64,000 nucleotides of DNA. It comes from Formicarius rufipectus. Its lineage: Eukaryota > Chordata > Aves > Passeriformes > Formicariidae. This document shows positions 1 through 13,715 of the stretch, piece by piece. The notes under the pieces were generated by a model that searched no databases, was not told where the DNA came from, and saw only the letters and a list, made by a program, of their open reading frames with translations. The stretch covers positions 195,135 through 259,134 of the forward strand of contig VXAU01001325.1 in NCBI GenBank assembly GCA_013399695.1. The letters run 5' to 3'. How positions within the stretch are numbered: the stretch's first letter is position 1; the number at the start of each line of letters is the position of its first letter. A program made the position numbers and the translations under genes.

Positions 1-279
1 ATCAACTTGAAGCAAGGTTCCCCTCTGTTTTTTTCAGCACAATTTCTATGATTGGTCTCTAAGGGAAGTGAATGCTTGAGAGTCTGTGGAAGAGTACAGG
101 GTGTTCTGCTCATCAGCATCTTTCTTTTGTTCTTGGGGAGTGGGAACTGAGCAAACCATTAATCTGTCAAAGTTTAGATATATATCTATATTATATATAG
201 ATATAGATACATATACCTTCCCTCACTCAATTTGGCTCTTACTGAACTGACTGGAGAGCCCTTTCTGTGTTTTCTCAAC

Positions 280-519
280 TTAGGTGTCATGAATTGACAG
301 GGGGCAGAGGAGATATCCAGCTACTGCTCCTATTAAACCAGAAATAAGTCCCAAATAGCTTGTGAGGGAGGCGCCGAGTAACTGTCCAATGCAGAAAAGG
401 CCAAGAACTATGAAACAGCAGCTTTGTCTGCTTTGACAGTGATTGCTGATCTCTGGATCAGCAGTGTCTTGGTTTCTGACTTTTCTGTGATCCATATTAT
501 ATTGCTTTTTACGCTGCAC
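280..519 (-). other. Antisense small open frame with two hydrophobic segments (candidate only)
   Basis: On the - strand, a frame of about 77-79 codons ends in TAA at 280-282. I do not recognise it. From the internal ATG (DHRKVRNQD...) a polar N-terminal part of about 30 residues is followed by two hydrophobic stretches. The first is around CCFIVLGLFCIGQLLGASL and the second is a glycine-rich helix around GLISGLIGAVAGYLL, ending with CPLSIHDT and the stop. A plausible splice acceptor (TAGTGCAG) lies at 514-515 just upstream, so it could be the last exon of an antisense transcript; the frame entering at 513 would be phase 0. The length is well within chance, and no promoter, partner exon or homolog was identified. 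It lies inside a PREX2 intron. Confidence 0.2.
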
Positions 520-3500
520 TAGGCTAAAACAGCTTGACAGAGTTCATACTTTGATCCCTATGTCCAAGATAATGCTGGGGATTTTGAATTGCTGGTGATT
601 GCTTTGCTTTGATTTTTATTATGACAATATGTTTACCAGTTTACATTGGAGCCTGCAATCCTATATCTATTTCATACAGCAGTTCTTTTCAAATATATTT
701 CAGTCACAAGCAAAACAAGGATGGGAGAAAAATAAGTCCCTTTAACCTTCACTCTACGAAGCGATGTGTAAATGCTACAAACCTCCCCTTGGATTATTGT
801 AAGGGAACATGCCTTGTTGATCAATATCAGAAACAGAGCTCTAAACTAGTTAAAAAAATCAATAGTTTGCTTTCCATTTTCCTATTTTTTTTATCATCCA
901 TAATTACATTCCTGCCTGCCAGTCAGCTGCCACCCTGTAAACAGCGCTCTGCCTTCTTTACTTGTATTCATTTTGTTTGAAGTTGCAATGAGTCTGTACA
1001 AATGTAGGTGATGAAAGGCACTTTTAGATTTTTAAATTTTTTTAAATTTTATTGCATCACGATGCTGACTCCTGCTTGAGGTAGAAGGGCAAGACTGCAC
1101 TGCACAGACATGGTCCAGCCTCTTTCCTTGCCAAAATAAAATTAGGTGCAGGAGCTGCAGAAGTCTATTCAGGGACCATAGGCCTTACAGGCTCAAAGAA
1201 ATAATTTAAAGCATCCAAATGAAACAAATGCAAAGTTTACTTAAATTTTTGTATTTCCTGCAGGATCAAGAGAGAAGTCTTTTATAATCTTGATGAACCC
1301 CAGAAAAATCACCAGCTTATTTTCTTTTCTGCATTTTAATTTCCCCTCCAGAAATTCTGTCCTTAGTGTTACCATCTTTCAAGCAGTGGAGTTCTGGCTG
1401 GCAGACACTTGGCTGAATGATGAGACAGGTTTTGCCAAGGGTTGATTATGCTGTCTCCTGTAGCTGGCACTGCTCCTGCAATCCAGCTAAACCTACTTCA
1501 TCTTCCACATTGCAAAGCAGAGTAACACCATAAGCTGTCCATCATGGCCAGCTGCCTTTCTGTGAATCACATGCAACAAGATGAAAAATATTTTACTCTG
1601 ATTTTGTATTTTAGACATTCTATCATAACAATTCTTCCCTTTAGATTATTTAGAAATTTTTTTGTAGAAATTGAGTTCTAAGCTCAAGGACGGTGTGGTA
1701 CCAAAAAAAAAAAAAAGTCTTCTGGAAGTTTTGCAGCTGTATTGAGGCTATTAATTCCACAGTAAGAAAGCTTTCAGGGATTGATGAGACTGCTTTCAGG
1801 AGGCAGGTCAGCACAGGCTGAAAAACTAATCTATGCTCTTCCCCAGCCACGAAAAAACTGTGCTTTCAGACCTGCTACCTTCCCCTTTGGTTAAGATTCT
1901 CTTCTGTTTCTTAAATGATAGTTCTGTTATATCTGTCTACAGTTAGTGTATTTTTGTGATACCTTAGCTACTGAGACATAAACAAATTTTTCTTTTTGTA
2001 TGATAATTTAGGATAATAGACTGTTTCATTCTGTGCTGTTTGCTACCTGAAAACAGTTATATAATTTTTAAATATATGAGAATTTGTCTTAAAAGAAATA
2101 AGACATTTAGCACAAATAGGTTGTTTCTACACTGCTCTGTATTTTCCTTTTATAGGCAATCTGGTACATTTTTGCTTTGTTATCTCTAATACATACATGA
2201 TGGACTATAGTCTCACTGTTCCTTTTTGTGTTTAGAATTATGAGACTGTTTTTTTAAAATGCAATCTGAAAATGCAGAGAAGTTCATAAAATACACTGAG
2301 ACAGATAAAATGAACCTACATTGTTACTAGTATGGATTTCAAGGTGTGCTTTTTTTCCTATTTGGACTGCTTTTAATATTATGGATATCTAGTAGCAGGG
2401 TTGACACACAGCTTTATCACCATGCTCTGTGAAATCATCCTCTCACACTTCAGTTCCTGCAGTATTGCCTTACCTGCAGTCCAGGTCTTTAATACAAAAC
2501 CTGCTATGTTCCAATAGAAATAGAATAGGGCCTCTTGAACAATCTAAAATTAAGAACTTACCCAAGTATTCTTTTTTTTTTTTTTTTTTAATGAAAGAGA
2601 GTTAAGTGAATAGCCTGAACTATTGCAAGACAGAAAGTAAATGGCAATTTTCCAGCAGACTTACCTGGCTGCTTACAGTAGAAGAAGCTTTTAATGTGAA
2701 AGATTTTCTGCACAGAACAAGAGATAATGGCCAAAGCTGGGGTTCCAGGTGAATTTAGATTTTCTTTGTTTTTGCAAGTATGACAGAAAATGACTAAATA
2801 AAAAGTGTAGTGGACTACTTTGAATCTTTTAGAAATGCTGTTCTTTCATCAAGAAAAGAATATTTAGTAGTAGAAGTGCCACCTTGCAGCATTTCCAGCT
2901 CATTAAAGGTGGCAAGATCTTACAGAAAGAATGATTGTGGAAAGATGCTCCCTGCAGTTTTTTAACACTGACAGATGATGTATGGTGAAAAGAGGAAAGA
3001 AGTGGTGTTTTTTTCCCTTCACTTTTCTTTGAAAAGCTCTCAGTTTCAAAAAGGTAGACTAGTCACATTTATTTCTGGAAAATAGATTGGGTGATGATAA
3101 TCTTTGAAATGAACTACAGAAAAAAAATCAGCATTACCTACTGCATGTTTCATACATCACAATTAAAAATTGCTAATATTGAATCTAATACACCTGATAA
3201 AAAATATTTTTTTAACCTACAAAAGAACTCATTAACCAAGGTAAGTCCGATATGTGGCTAATATGTGCCTACCTCTCAAGACTGATTCTCTTGATAAGTT
3301 CATGCCATCTATTTCAGCAAGTCAGAAATCTCTTGGTAATTTGTGTCTGAAAATATCTGGTAGAACTGGGTTTGGTTATCCTGTCATAGGATGGTGGATA
3401 TGCCTGATAACGGAGTTGGGATGCCTTTATTCTGAGATTTGTACAGCTACATCGTCACAGTGATGCCTTTTTGAGGAAAAAAACACATACATGCTGATGG

Positions 3501-6500
3501 ACAAAAGGCAGAAGATCCCTTAGCCATGGACTGCCCATTGTGGGATGGTGGTGGTGTATGTTCTGCAGATAGTTACTTTTTGAAATATTGTATATGATTA
3601 GCGAACCATCGTAATGGAATAAATATACTTCATGTGCAGAGTAATGTCTTTCTATATGCTGGCCTAGCCTTCACTGAATGGGTTCCATCCAGTACGGATT
3701 TTAAAGTTGTGACCTTTCCACACTTGCAACAACTTAGCTTCACAAAGGTTCATAAAGGGACTGAACCTAAATCCTGAACTCCATCAGAGTTAACTGTGAT
3801 TGCGAAATACAGTACTGTAGTTTAATGTATGAACTTCATGCTCATTTTCTCTCTAATACTTAATAGCTGGCCCAACTTCCCTCTCCCTGTGAAAAGAAAT
3901 TCTGTTCAACAGTTTGTGTATGGGCACAGAGAATGCAAGCTTCACTTTTACTTGCATGGAGACATTGATGCATATACTGACTTACATAATATTTGCTCTA
4001 TAAGCATTAATTTAAATGTCAGCAGAAACAAATGAATACTTATGGTGTAATTGGCTTAAAAGGTGGTCAGATGTAGGTATGATTAGTTTATGATGTACAA
4101 GAAGAAAAGTAATTAAAATAATAATAGTGGCATTAAATTACATGTTGAGTAGAAGCTTTAGATTTTAATTAGACTAAGCATACATGCACCCTTTTCATGC
4201 TTCTTTCCTATTCACATGGCCAGAACATAACTCATTTTGGCATCTCTGACTGTGGTAACTACTAAACCAATTTGTTTCGCCTCATCTTTTCTATTCCAGA
4301 CATTTTTCTAAGGGATGTTTTGGTTCATCTTTGGATGTAGGATGGTTGAAAGCCTAATTGAAACCTGATGATAAATTGAATGATTTAGATTCTTTTTTAC
4401 TCTGAGAACATAGATATACACTTTACTGAGTGGCAGCTCTATAGGTAGTGAAGATGAACTTGAATTATTTTTCCTTTTAAGTGACATTAGACAAGCTGTT
4501 GTGAAATAATTTCTGAGAAAATTTCAATCTGTTTTCCTATTTTAAAACTCTATTTTCAGTATAAATGTGCATCTGTCCAGCTGATTTGCACCTTTTTAGT
4601 GAAAACCACATCCAGTCAGAAACAAATGGACTGTTGGTGATAAAAAAATGACATTAAATCATTTTCTTCAGGCTTGTTCAGGATGGTTTGATCCAGAAGA
4701 TGTTTGAAAGTTTATATTTAATCTTCACATCAGTCTTGTCATGACTGATGGGAGACTGGGGATAGCAGGCAGGGGCTGGGAGCAGCTGCAGCTCCTTCTG
4801 TTTCTTGGAAACCAAATGGATGAAATAAGGAATTCTTAGCCCAGTTGTCCTGGGAAATCCAAATGTCTCTGCCTTGCTGCTGTAATCTGTCAAGGCAGGG
4901 AATTTGTCATTCTAACTGACATAAATTCTCAGATGATGAATTTGAATCTTTTGTTTTTCTGGCATTAAAAAAGGGATGAGAGGAAAAGACAAGGAGTGAG
5001 AAAATATTTTATTTGCACTGTAAAATGTATGGATTTGGGTTTTATACTTCTCATAACAGAATGTTATGAGAACACTGAAGGAGTTTTCCCCCAGATATTT
5101 TCCTTGTTTGGTTTTTCTGGGATATTGCATCCAAATGAGCAGATATTTTCAATGGTCAGAACTGCTTCCAGATTGCTTTGTAAACTTTAATACCATCTGC
5201 TTATCAGCTCTCAAAATGGAGTGAGAAGAGTGAATTATTACACGCTGCACCTATTTGCTGACAGTCCTTGATATTGAACCTTGCTCAGGCCACCAGAACA
5301 ATCTTATAATATGAGGAATAGCCAGCTTTCATATTATTTAATAGAATTTTAGAAGTTTATATTGTTTTAAATTTGCATTTGCTTGATGTCTCTGTGCTTG
5401 GCAGCCTTACTGCTGAGGTACTTCCAGTTCCAACTTTTCCGTGATACCACCAGATGTTTTGTGTATGCATTTGTATCTTTTACAGCTGGTTTCCAGGGCA
5501 GTTTGATTTGTGATAAGGGATATAAACTAATTAAAAAACTGTTTGAAGACCTGGGGGAAAGCAACAGCATATAGATACACATGAGTCACCATGTAAGGTT
5601 TATATGATTGGTTTTATCAGAGGATGCCATCTCACTGATTGAGTGTTCAACTAAAATGAAGCTACTGTAGTGTTGTTGTTTTTTTGTGTTTAGAAAGTAG
5701 TAACCTTTTTTCATAATCATAGGATAAAAGCCATAACCAGTAATTTGTACTTAATTCTTCCATTTATCAGACCTTTTAGGTGCGTTAGGAGGAACAGAAA
5801 ATCCAGTGGTATTAAATTGCACTTCTAATGAAACAGTATATTGAAACACAATCATGTCACTGATGCTATTTCAACAGTTCTTAACATATGCTAATGAGTC
5901 AGAAGGTTTTTTAAAAGAAGAAGTGGATGTATCTAACCAGCGTTTCTGTAGGATTTTACCTCTAATGTAAAATGTTCTATTAAAGAGGCGTGATAATAGT
6001 TAACATCACCACTGCTGTCATCCTGAATGTCTTTGCTAATAATTTCATAGGATATGTTAAAAATACTCTCCTTAGAATTTCTATTCTTATTTGCCATGAT
6101 GTGAGATCATCAATTTTAGCATAAATGCTTCAGGATTGTATTGTAGTTGTTGCCTACTTCCATAGCAGCCTCTTAAAGAAATTTTTATGATGCTGTTTTA
6201 CTTCTTGTCTTTGCTTTTCCCATTCTGGTTATGTCTTTATCTACACATTTGGCAGCTTTATTTCTGAATCGCCCTTAATATGTAGAAGTCTCATAATGTC
6301 CATGATCACCAGCCATTTCATCAGAGTTTGGATAGGGAGCAGCTTGGCAGTCTTTTCCAATCTCAAAATTGCAAATAATTCTTCAAGCTGATATTCATTT
6401 AGGAGGTTCTTTTGTTAGTTATAATTTGTGCATGCAGAATATGATTTTTTTGTTCTTTCAGTCTTTGGGGTTCCAGGAAGATGGGATATATGGGAAAGCT

Positions 6501-7746
6501 AGCTCAGTAACTTCTTGGCTGAAATCTGTACTTTGAGTCCATTAACACCTATTATACCTACTGAGAAACGTTTTGCCCTTTTTATTTGACTACATTTCAG
6601 ATGCTTTTGCTTTTTTCCATTGTCAGTGGGACAAAACTTCCTTTGCTGTCTGGTCTTGAAGGTTGAATGTTTAGATTTTAGTGCTGGCAAATATGAACAT
6701 GTACTTTGTTCAATATTTCACCTTTCAAAGACAAGATGAAGTCAGTGTTTAGAATTTTTAATCTAATACTTAGCTATCTTGCACCTTAATCAAACATATG
6801 AAACAAAAGATCAATAGATTTTTGCCTCAAGTTAACTCTGAGGTCAGCATATACATGAAATTGAGGAATGAAAATTATTTCATTAGCAAGGAAAATCACT
6901 TAGCTTATAAATTTTAAATAAAAGGCCATTAGTAAAGCTACAGATCAAATTTAGTGTCTTCTACACTCAGTGTTGTGAAACTTTTTACAGTCCAGAGATT
7001 AACTTAAGCAGCATTTAAAACATGTCAAGGATTTGTTTTTTCTTCAGTAAGAGAATAAGTGCAGACACATTTTTCCTCCTACAGATCTTCTGCTCAGCAA
7101 GATGAGTGTTTGATTGAAACATACTGTCTGTTCTGTGTGCGTATTATAAACTATGCAAAATACTTTGGTCAGGATTTTGCCAAAAGTCTACTCAAAAGTG
7201 TATTTTAATCATGTACCTTAGTTTTATTATTTGAACTTGAAAATCACAGCTTTTGGTAGGCTCTGCTGAGGTAGAACCATTTTTTGTACAACCCGCTTTT
7301 CTGGTTGAAGAGATTTGATTATTGCAGTGCTTTGGTTGTGAAGAAAAATCATCAAGCAGTGTACTAATGCAGAAGGGAGCCAATTACCTCTTGGGTAATA
7401 GCAGCTTTCCAGAAAGAACCTGTTTCTACTCAGGTTTTTTACCTTTGTCCATGAGTCTTCTACAGTTTTGGTCTTGATTTGTATGAGCAACCAGACATTT
7501 GTTCTTGTCCATACCATAACAACCAAAATTGGATGGCACGTTCAAAATTACTTTCCCTACTACTACTTGCTTGGTGTGATGACACATTGTCTATCCTGTA
7601 GCAAGATCTTTAGCTCTGAAACTTTCCTGGTTGTTCTGACAAAACAGTGACAGCCTTTCCATTAGGATGTGGAACCACAGTCAGTTTTTGTCCCTAACAG
7701 TTTATTTGAGAAGATAAAGTGGGACAGTTCGTTTGAAGTAATGTCT

Positions 7747-7833
7747 TTTGGGGTTTTTGTTTGTTTGTTTGTTTGGGGGGGTTTTGTTTGTTTTGTTGTT
7801 TGTTGATTTGTTTTTTGTTGGTTAGCTTTTTTT
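7747..7833. repeat. T/G-rich simple tract (TTTG)n-like
   Basis: The tract consists of tandem TTTG/TTTTG units with a run of G in the middle, in the PREX2 intron. It is one of a series of similar tracts across the window, nearly all T/G on the + strand. Confidence 0.85.
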
Positions 7834-8332
7834 TGGAAGAGGGTAAATGTCTCCTAATTTTCGACTGCACTGTACTAATGTGTCAAGGGAATAGCCAAGT
7901 AAAATAAATGGCAAGAGATTGGGATCTGGGTACCAAAGCCTCTGTCTGCTTTGGTGGTGGAGGGTGAGAGTTAGCTAGATACTTAAAAAAAAATTTATAC
8001 AATTATAAAAAAAAATTTTTTTCCTTGGGCTGTCACTCTCCCATGCACTTGCCAAGCCATAGCTGAGTTGTGGATTTCTGTGTATTGTTTTTGGCTTGAG
8101 AAGGATTCGTTTGTTTGGGTATTTTTGTTAGCAACAAAACAAGGCAAATGCATTTGATTGTAAGTCAGCAGGAAGTGCTACACTCAAGTCTTTCTGCTTA
8201 GAAGCATTATACTGTTCAGGCTCATGCCTGCATGGGTGAGGGAGGGGTAGAGGGCAGGTATGCTATGTAATATTTATGTTTATTTATTTGTTTTGGTTTT
8301 GTTTTCTTTCTAAAAAAAGTGCTAATTGATAG

Positions 8333-8629
<297 letters not shown>

Positions 8630-8647
8630 TGAGTTTTCTTAGTTTAG

Positions 8648-8740
8648 GTGTTTGTGTGTTTTGTTTTATTTTTTTTGTTTGTTTTTTTTTTGTTTTGTTT
8701 TGTGGGTTTTTTTTGTTTGTTTGTTTTTGTTTTTTTTTTA
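8648..8740. repeat. T/G-rich simple tract
   Basis: Runs of TTTTG and TTTG with poly-T stretches lie about 150 bases downstream of the PREX2 exon. The tract is of simple-repeat origin and has no coding potential. Confidence 0.85.
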
Positions 8741-9351
8741 AATTCTCTTCCTTCATGGTTTACTGAAAGGTGTTGTGTTTGTTCTTTTTTTTTTTAAATA
8801 CAGATACAGGGCATTTTTAACCAGATGCTTGCTTTCTCTGTATGTGTAAATGGAGAATAATTTTTACACGGTTATGATTTTACTAAATGATTTTTATGTA
8901 GTAATTGCTGTGGCATCACCTTAAATCAGAATAGTCTATTGAATAAGACTATTTATTTTAATATATGTGATCCATAAAAATAACTAAAGTTTATTAACTG
9001 TTTTTAGTAAGAAGTGACTCATGTACTGAATTAAGGGGAAGTGTAGAAGCGAAGGGGAGAAATAAATACCACTGTTTTTAACTTTCCAGACAAGATTCCT
9101 GAGGACAATGTACTTATTTCAAAATACTGTTTTTCACTCTTTGGTCATAAAAGGTTATTAGGATTTAGAGTCTGTTTGAATAGATAACCACCACAATATG
9201 AACTCTTGGTGTTAAGGGATGCCAAAAAATACTGGATTTGAAAGCAGGATCAACTGAAAATGTGGGATACAGTCTACTGTATTGGCACAACTTTTTTCTA
9301 GAGTATCTCATTATAAGAAAATACTTTCAAAAGATGTATTTTGAAAGAAAT

Positions 9352-9490
9352 TCAAAGGAGGAGCACAAATGGTCCAGAGGTTACTAGACAAGGCTTACGA
9401 AGATTAAAGAGCTAAACCTATTCAGTTGATCAAAGAGGGGTTGAGTGGGGGCTTAATTGCCCTGTGGGTATATGGAACATATATCCCAGC
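9352..9490 (+). mobile_element. Old CR1-type LINE fragment (ORF2 C-terminal region)
   Basis: The stretch with AAATGGTCCAGAGG, GACAAGGCTTACGAAG and AAGAGCTAAACCTATTCAGT resembles the conserved 3' part of CR1 ORF2 in older subfamilies. In those, a region encoding Y-E-R-L-K-E-L-N-L-F precedes the C-terminal endgroup. It is strongly decayed, and the ends are approximate. Identified by recall of the CR1 consensus, not by search. Confidence 0.5.
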
Positions 9491-12400
9491 CTGTGGTAGC
9501 TTTCAATTCTGTGACAAAATCATGAACAAGATACAGGATGCATTCAATCCTGAAGTGAAAAAGAAAAAGTATTGGAACAATTAATCCAGATAAGATTAAT
9601 AATTTCTGGAGTTTAGATGGCATCTAATTTATTATTTTCATTAATTTTGCTACATGTTTTGTGCAGCAATCACAGTTATGAAAATGATTAAACATCTATA
9701 CTTTACTTCTAAGTTGCTGTAGACAAAAATACACATACCCTAGATGACACCTTTAGTCTGTTAAAGCAATTGTGTAGATATTCTCAAGCCATATATTTGG
9801 ATCAGTTATGTGTGTTTCTGTTGAACATGGGTACATCAAAGTATTTAGTCTCATTCCTTTTCATATTGGATTTTCACTTAATTCAGTGCAAAAATTAAGT
9901 TTCTGTAGTGAAAAAGTATTCTTGAGGTTCTTGAATGAAGCCATGTATATCTGCTCAGAAACTGCATCTTTAATCTGACTTGAAAGAAAAGCTACTGGTG
10001 TATAAGGATAGACTTGTATGTGTATGTTGATATGTCTGCTCCTGAAGTTCTAGACAAAAGGCAGATCTGGGTATTGTGCAAGAAAAAACCCGTGGTTGAA
10101 GGGGTTTGCATATATCTGCTTGCAGGGTGTGTTCTGTCAAAGTGTATGCTTTCAAAATGCAGGTCTTGGCTGTTTCAAAAAATGCTGATTCATTTTGGAT
10201 CTTTTGCAGTTTATTAAGTGAAAACAAAAGACAAAATGAAAGAAACTCACATGGCTTTGAGCAGCTGTACTTGTTCAAATACAGATGTGGAAAAAGGCCT
10301 TCAATGAGGCTGCATTCTTTGAAGTAAAACAGCAGGTGATCAATAGCTATTAAAGCTATCAATATCTCAATACCACCCACAGACACTGCAAAAAAGTGTG
10401 CTAGTATATGAAGCCAGGCTCTTTTCACACGTTCTTCCTCTTGCAGGAAACCACTATGGCATTTAATAGAGTAATAATCTTTTGTTGTAATTTTAAATCA
10501 GTCTTGGAGTTTGGTAGTAGAAATATAACCCTCCATTAAATTCTAAATGTTTTAGAGCAATTTCAAAAGCGTGCTATGGTATTTTCTAGAAACCTGTTTG
10601 GATTTAATGTTTCAATTATCTGCAGGATTTAACTGTCAGGAGCAATAATGCAGGGCATAAAGCTTGGAAGAAAACAAAAAAAAGCTTCTTGGGGTTTGAG
10701 GCAGAACATTTAGTTAAGAGCAATACATGTGCCTTTTTCCTCTTTTCATATAAACTAACAAATTTTTTAGCCCATTTGCACTCTAGATCTTTTGTGGAAT
10801 AAAGGTGTTAGCCACAGGGAGGTGCAAATGAAAGTACATCGATTCCATCTGCTACTCAGCAACACTAACTCCTAGCAATATCTGCTTTTCATAAGGGCAG
10901 ACTGTCTTTCCTTGAAGCTGACATTTTCCAACTTGGTGCTCCAGTACTGAATAACTGGAGGCACCTGACTGACTGGATGACCTCAGGAATAAAGTCAGAA
11001 TCATGTTCAACAAGACTCGTAATAGATCCAACTGTATTGTTGGAACAATGTTCAAAGTAATTTGTCCTGTCAGTACTCACAAGCACCTCGTGCGTGAGGA
11101 CCAAAGAAAAGAGACGAACTTGTGAGAGTGGGTATGAGCTTGGGTCTTTGGAATGGTTTTAGTTAAGTGGTTGCTGTTTTTTTGTCTGCTAATCCAGTCT
11201 TGATTGATTAATAAAATAAAAAAATTGACAAAACATCCCAACTATATTTCAGCAACTTTGTTTACTCATTTACACACTCACATAAAGAGCCGTGCCCACA
11301 AAATACTCTGTGAAGCATCCTGATGGCACCACGTCTTCAGGATGCGGCAAAGTGTGGATAGGACAGGGCATGGGAAAGGAGCTGTAGGAGAGCATGGTGA
11401 TCTGAGGGAGAAAGGTAACTAAAAAGCTGATAAACAGAAAAGGCCAGGAGAGAATTTGTGCTGTCTTTTCGGTGAGTAATCATGTTTTCATGCCTTTTTG
11501 TGAGTATAATAACAGCACTATGTTTTGAATAATTCTCATAAGAACTGTACTGATTTAGAGCTTTTTGAACAGGGCATAAAGGGAATCTGTTTTCTCTATG
11601 TGACTCGTTCTTGCTATCATTAAATTACTGTGAGGCTTGAAAATAAACCTGTAATATTTTTCCATGGAAATGATAATATAGAAGACTCCAGATTGCTGGT
11701 GTCTCCTCAGAGCTGCCATCATCTTTCACCAGTGCTCTGGCAGTACTGGTATGCAGAGGGTAGTAATCTAGAATCATGTAGCACATCTATCCCTTTTACC
11801 TATGTGAGACAAACAGTCTAAATTAAGAATATTGGAGAAGTATAAATTAACAGTATATTGAAATACAAATAGTATAATGATGCTCAGTGGGGACAAAAAG
11901 ATGTTATGTAGCATATTAACAGTAATTCTTGGGGGCTTTTCCTCAGAAGAAATAAGAATCTGGTGGTTCTAAGTAAGATCTAATTTGTGCCCCCACTAAG
12001 CAATAAATTACATGGTTATATAAAGCTAGACTCCTCTTTAAATAAATGAATATGATTTACTATGTGAGCAAGATCCTAAAATTAGTTTGTCTAGTGAGTG
12101 ATGCAAGTAAAAAGAAGCTGGTTTTGTTCTCAGAGGTAGTCACAACACTGAGATTCAGGATCTGCATGTGATTAATTTAGATAGTTTTTGCATGTATATG
12201 TATATTCTGGCTGTCAGTGGTGTTAATCATGTGCCAGTCTCTGCAGTGCTTCATGGTGGGGTTTCTTTATTATGGTAAAATTTTAGAAAGTGGCACTGAG
12301 AAAAGGACAGTGAAGGTGATGAAGGTCTGGACTCAACATGTCTAACTTTGTAACGAACACCTGATCAGCTATCCTTACATCACTCATGACAGATATTTAA

Positions 12401-12499
12401 TTTTGTTTTTTTCTATTTTTTTTTCCTTCAATACCTGCTTCTGTTCTGTATGCCATACTCTTGGAGATTGGATTTTATTCCTTTTTCAGCAGTAGGCTT

Positions 12500-12725
12500 T
12501 TGGTGTTTTGATTGTTTCCAGAGATGGGACATCTACCACTCCTCTGGCCAACCTGTTCCAATGCTTCACTACCCTCATCATAAAATATTTCTTCCTAATA
12601 TCTAGGCTGAATCTACCTTCTTTCAGTTTAAAAACATTGCCCCTTCTCCTATTGCTATAGGTCCTGCTAAAAAGTCTGTCCCAAATTTGTTTATAATTTC
12701 CATGATAAGCCATTGCTTGTGTAGA
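12500..12725 (-). mobile_element. CR1 LINE fragment, end of ORF2
   Basis: On the - strand a 75-codon frame spans 12486-12713. Its central part reads RRRGNVFKLKEGRFSLDIRK and then RVVKHWNRLARGVVDVPSLE. This is the characteristic C-terminal block of CR1 ORF2 (the RGN.FKLKEGRFRLDIRKKFF..RVV.HWNRLP.EVVDAPSLE type). The element is truncated on both sides and inactive. It lies antisense to PREX2 within an intron. Confidence 0.85.
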
Positions 12726-13159
12726 TAGAAATCAGCTCATCTGATTTGTCAAGTTTCAGTTGTGTTTTCTTATCTAATCATTCTCCCTATCCTCCACCGA
12801 ACATTTATCAATTTTTTATTAAAGATGAGGAGTAACTATGAAGAATTGCAAAAGAATCTTGCAGAACTTCATGTTTGAGAAATAAAATAGCAGATGAAAA
12901 TCAGTGCAGATAACTCCTAAGTGAAGTACACTGGGAAAAAACCAAACCCTAAGTTCACATTCAAAATAATTGACTCTGAGGTTGCTATTCCATTTCATGT
13001 TCAAGACCTCAGGATATGACAGAAAACATCATCTTGGTTCTCAGTAGTTATCAGTAAAGCAGAGGTTATAATGGTTTGGCAGAGATAGATGACAAAGTAC
13101 AAATCATGCTGTCATGACCCTGCATTTTGAACTATCTGATGTTCTTATCCCTTCTGTAA

Positions 13160-13395
13160 GGATGTGGTATAATGGAAAAGGTTCAGAGAAAGTCAGAAAA
13201 AAATTGTCAGTGGTTGGGAATGGTTTATAGACAGAATAGATAGACGAAATAATCTAGGATTGGTCAAGTCCATGAGTGAAGTAGGACATGACAGACTTCT
13301 ACAAAACATGTGTCATGGGTAGGAAGTGACCATTGTCCTCACCAGTGCAGAACTAAAGGGATCAAATAAAACTGTCAGATACAAACGAAAATAAA
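13160..13395 (+). mobile_element. Older CR1-type fragment
   Basis: Segments such as TGGAAAAGGTTCAGAGAAAG (near 13172), GGACATGACAGACTTCTACA (near 13285) and CAAATAAAACTGTCAGA (near 13363) line up in order with the 3' ORF2 region of an older CR1 subfamily. It ends where a second, differently classed CR1 piece begins. Its decay is greater than that of the neighbouring piece. Confidence 0.6.
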
Positions 13396-13715
13396 ATAGT
13401 GGAAAGCTGGAGAGAGACTTTTGACAAGGGTACATAGTGATAGAACAAGGGGTAGTGGCTTTAAAATGAAAGAGAGCAGGCTTAGATTGGTCCTTTAATT
13501 TAGAAAAAAAATCAAGTTTAGAAGAAATTCCTTATGGTCAGGGTGGTGAGGCACTGAAACAGGTTACCCATAGAAGCTGTGGATGCCGCATCCCTGGAAG
13601 TATTCAGGGACAGGTTAGATAGGCTTTGAGCAACCTGATCTAGTGAAAGGTGTCCTTGGAACAAGATCATCTTTAAGATTCACCAACCCAAACCATTTTA
13701 TGATCCTTGATATAA
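13396..13715 (+). mobile_element. CR1 LINE 3' fragment with 3' end
   Basis: The sequence contains GCTGGAGAGAGACTTTTGAC, GGGTGGTGAGGCACTGAAAC, AAGCTGTGGATGCCGCATCC, TTTGAGCAACCTGATCTAGT and the 3' end AACCCAAACCATTTTATGAT. These are diagnostic of avian CR1 in the + orientation. It is missing everything 5' of the last part of ORF2, as is typical of 5'-truncated LINE insertions. Confidence 0.92.

Noticed and set aside
609..980. 123-codon + strand frame in the PREX2 intron
   Set aside because: No splice boundaries that fit PREX2 phase, no recognisable domain, and an amino-acid mix typical of AT-rich random sequence.
9970..10428. 152-codon open frame on the - strand in a PREX2 intron, starting with a hydrophobic stretch
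   Set aside because: No convincing acceptor/donor pair delimits it, the downstream half is low-quality in composition, and its length is at the chance limit for a 64-kb window.
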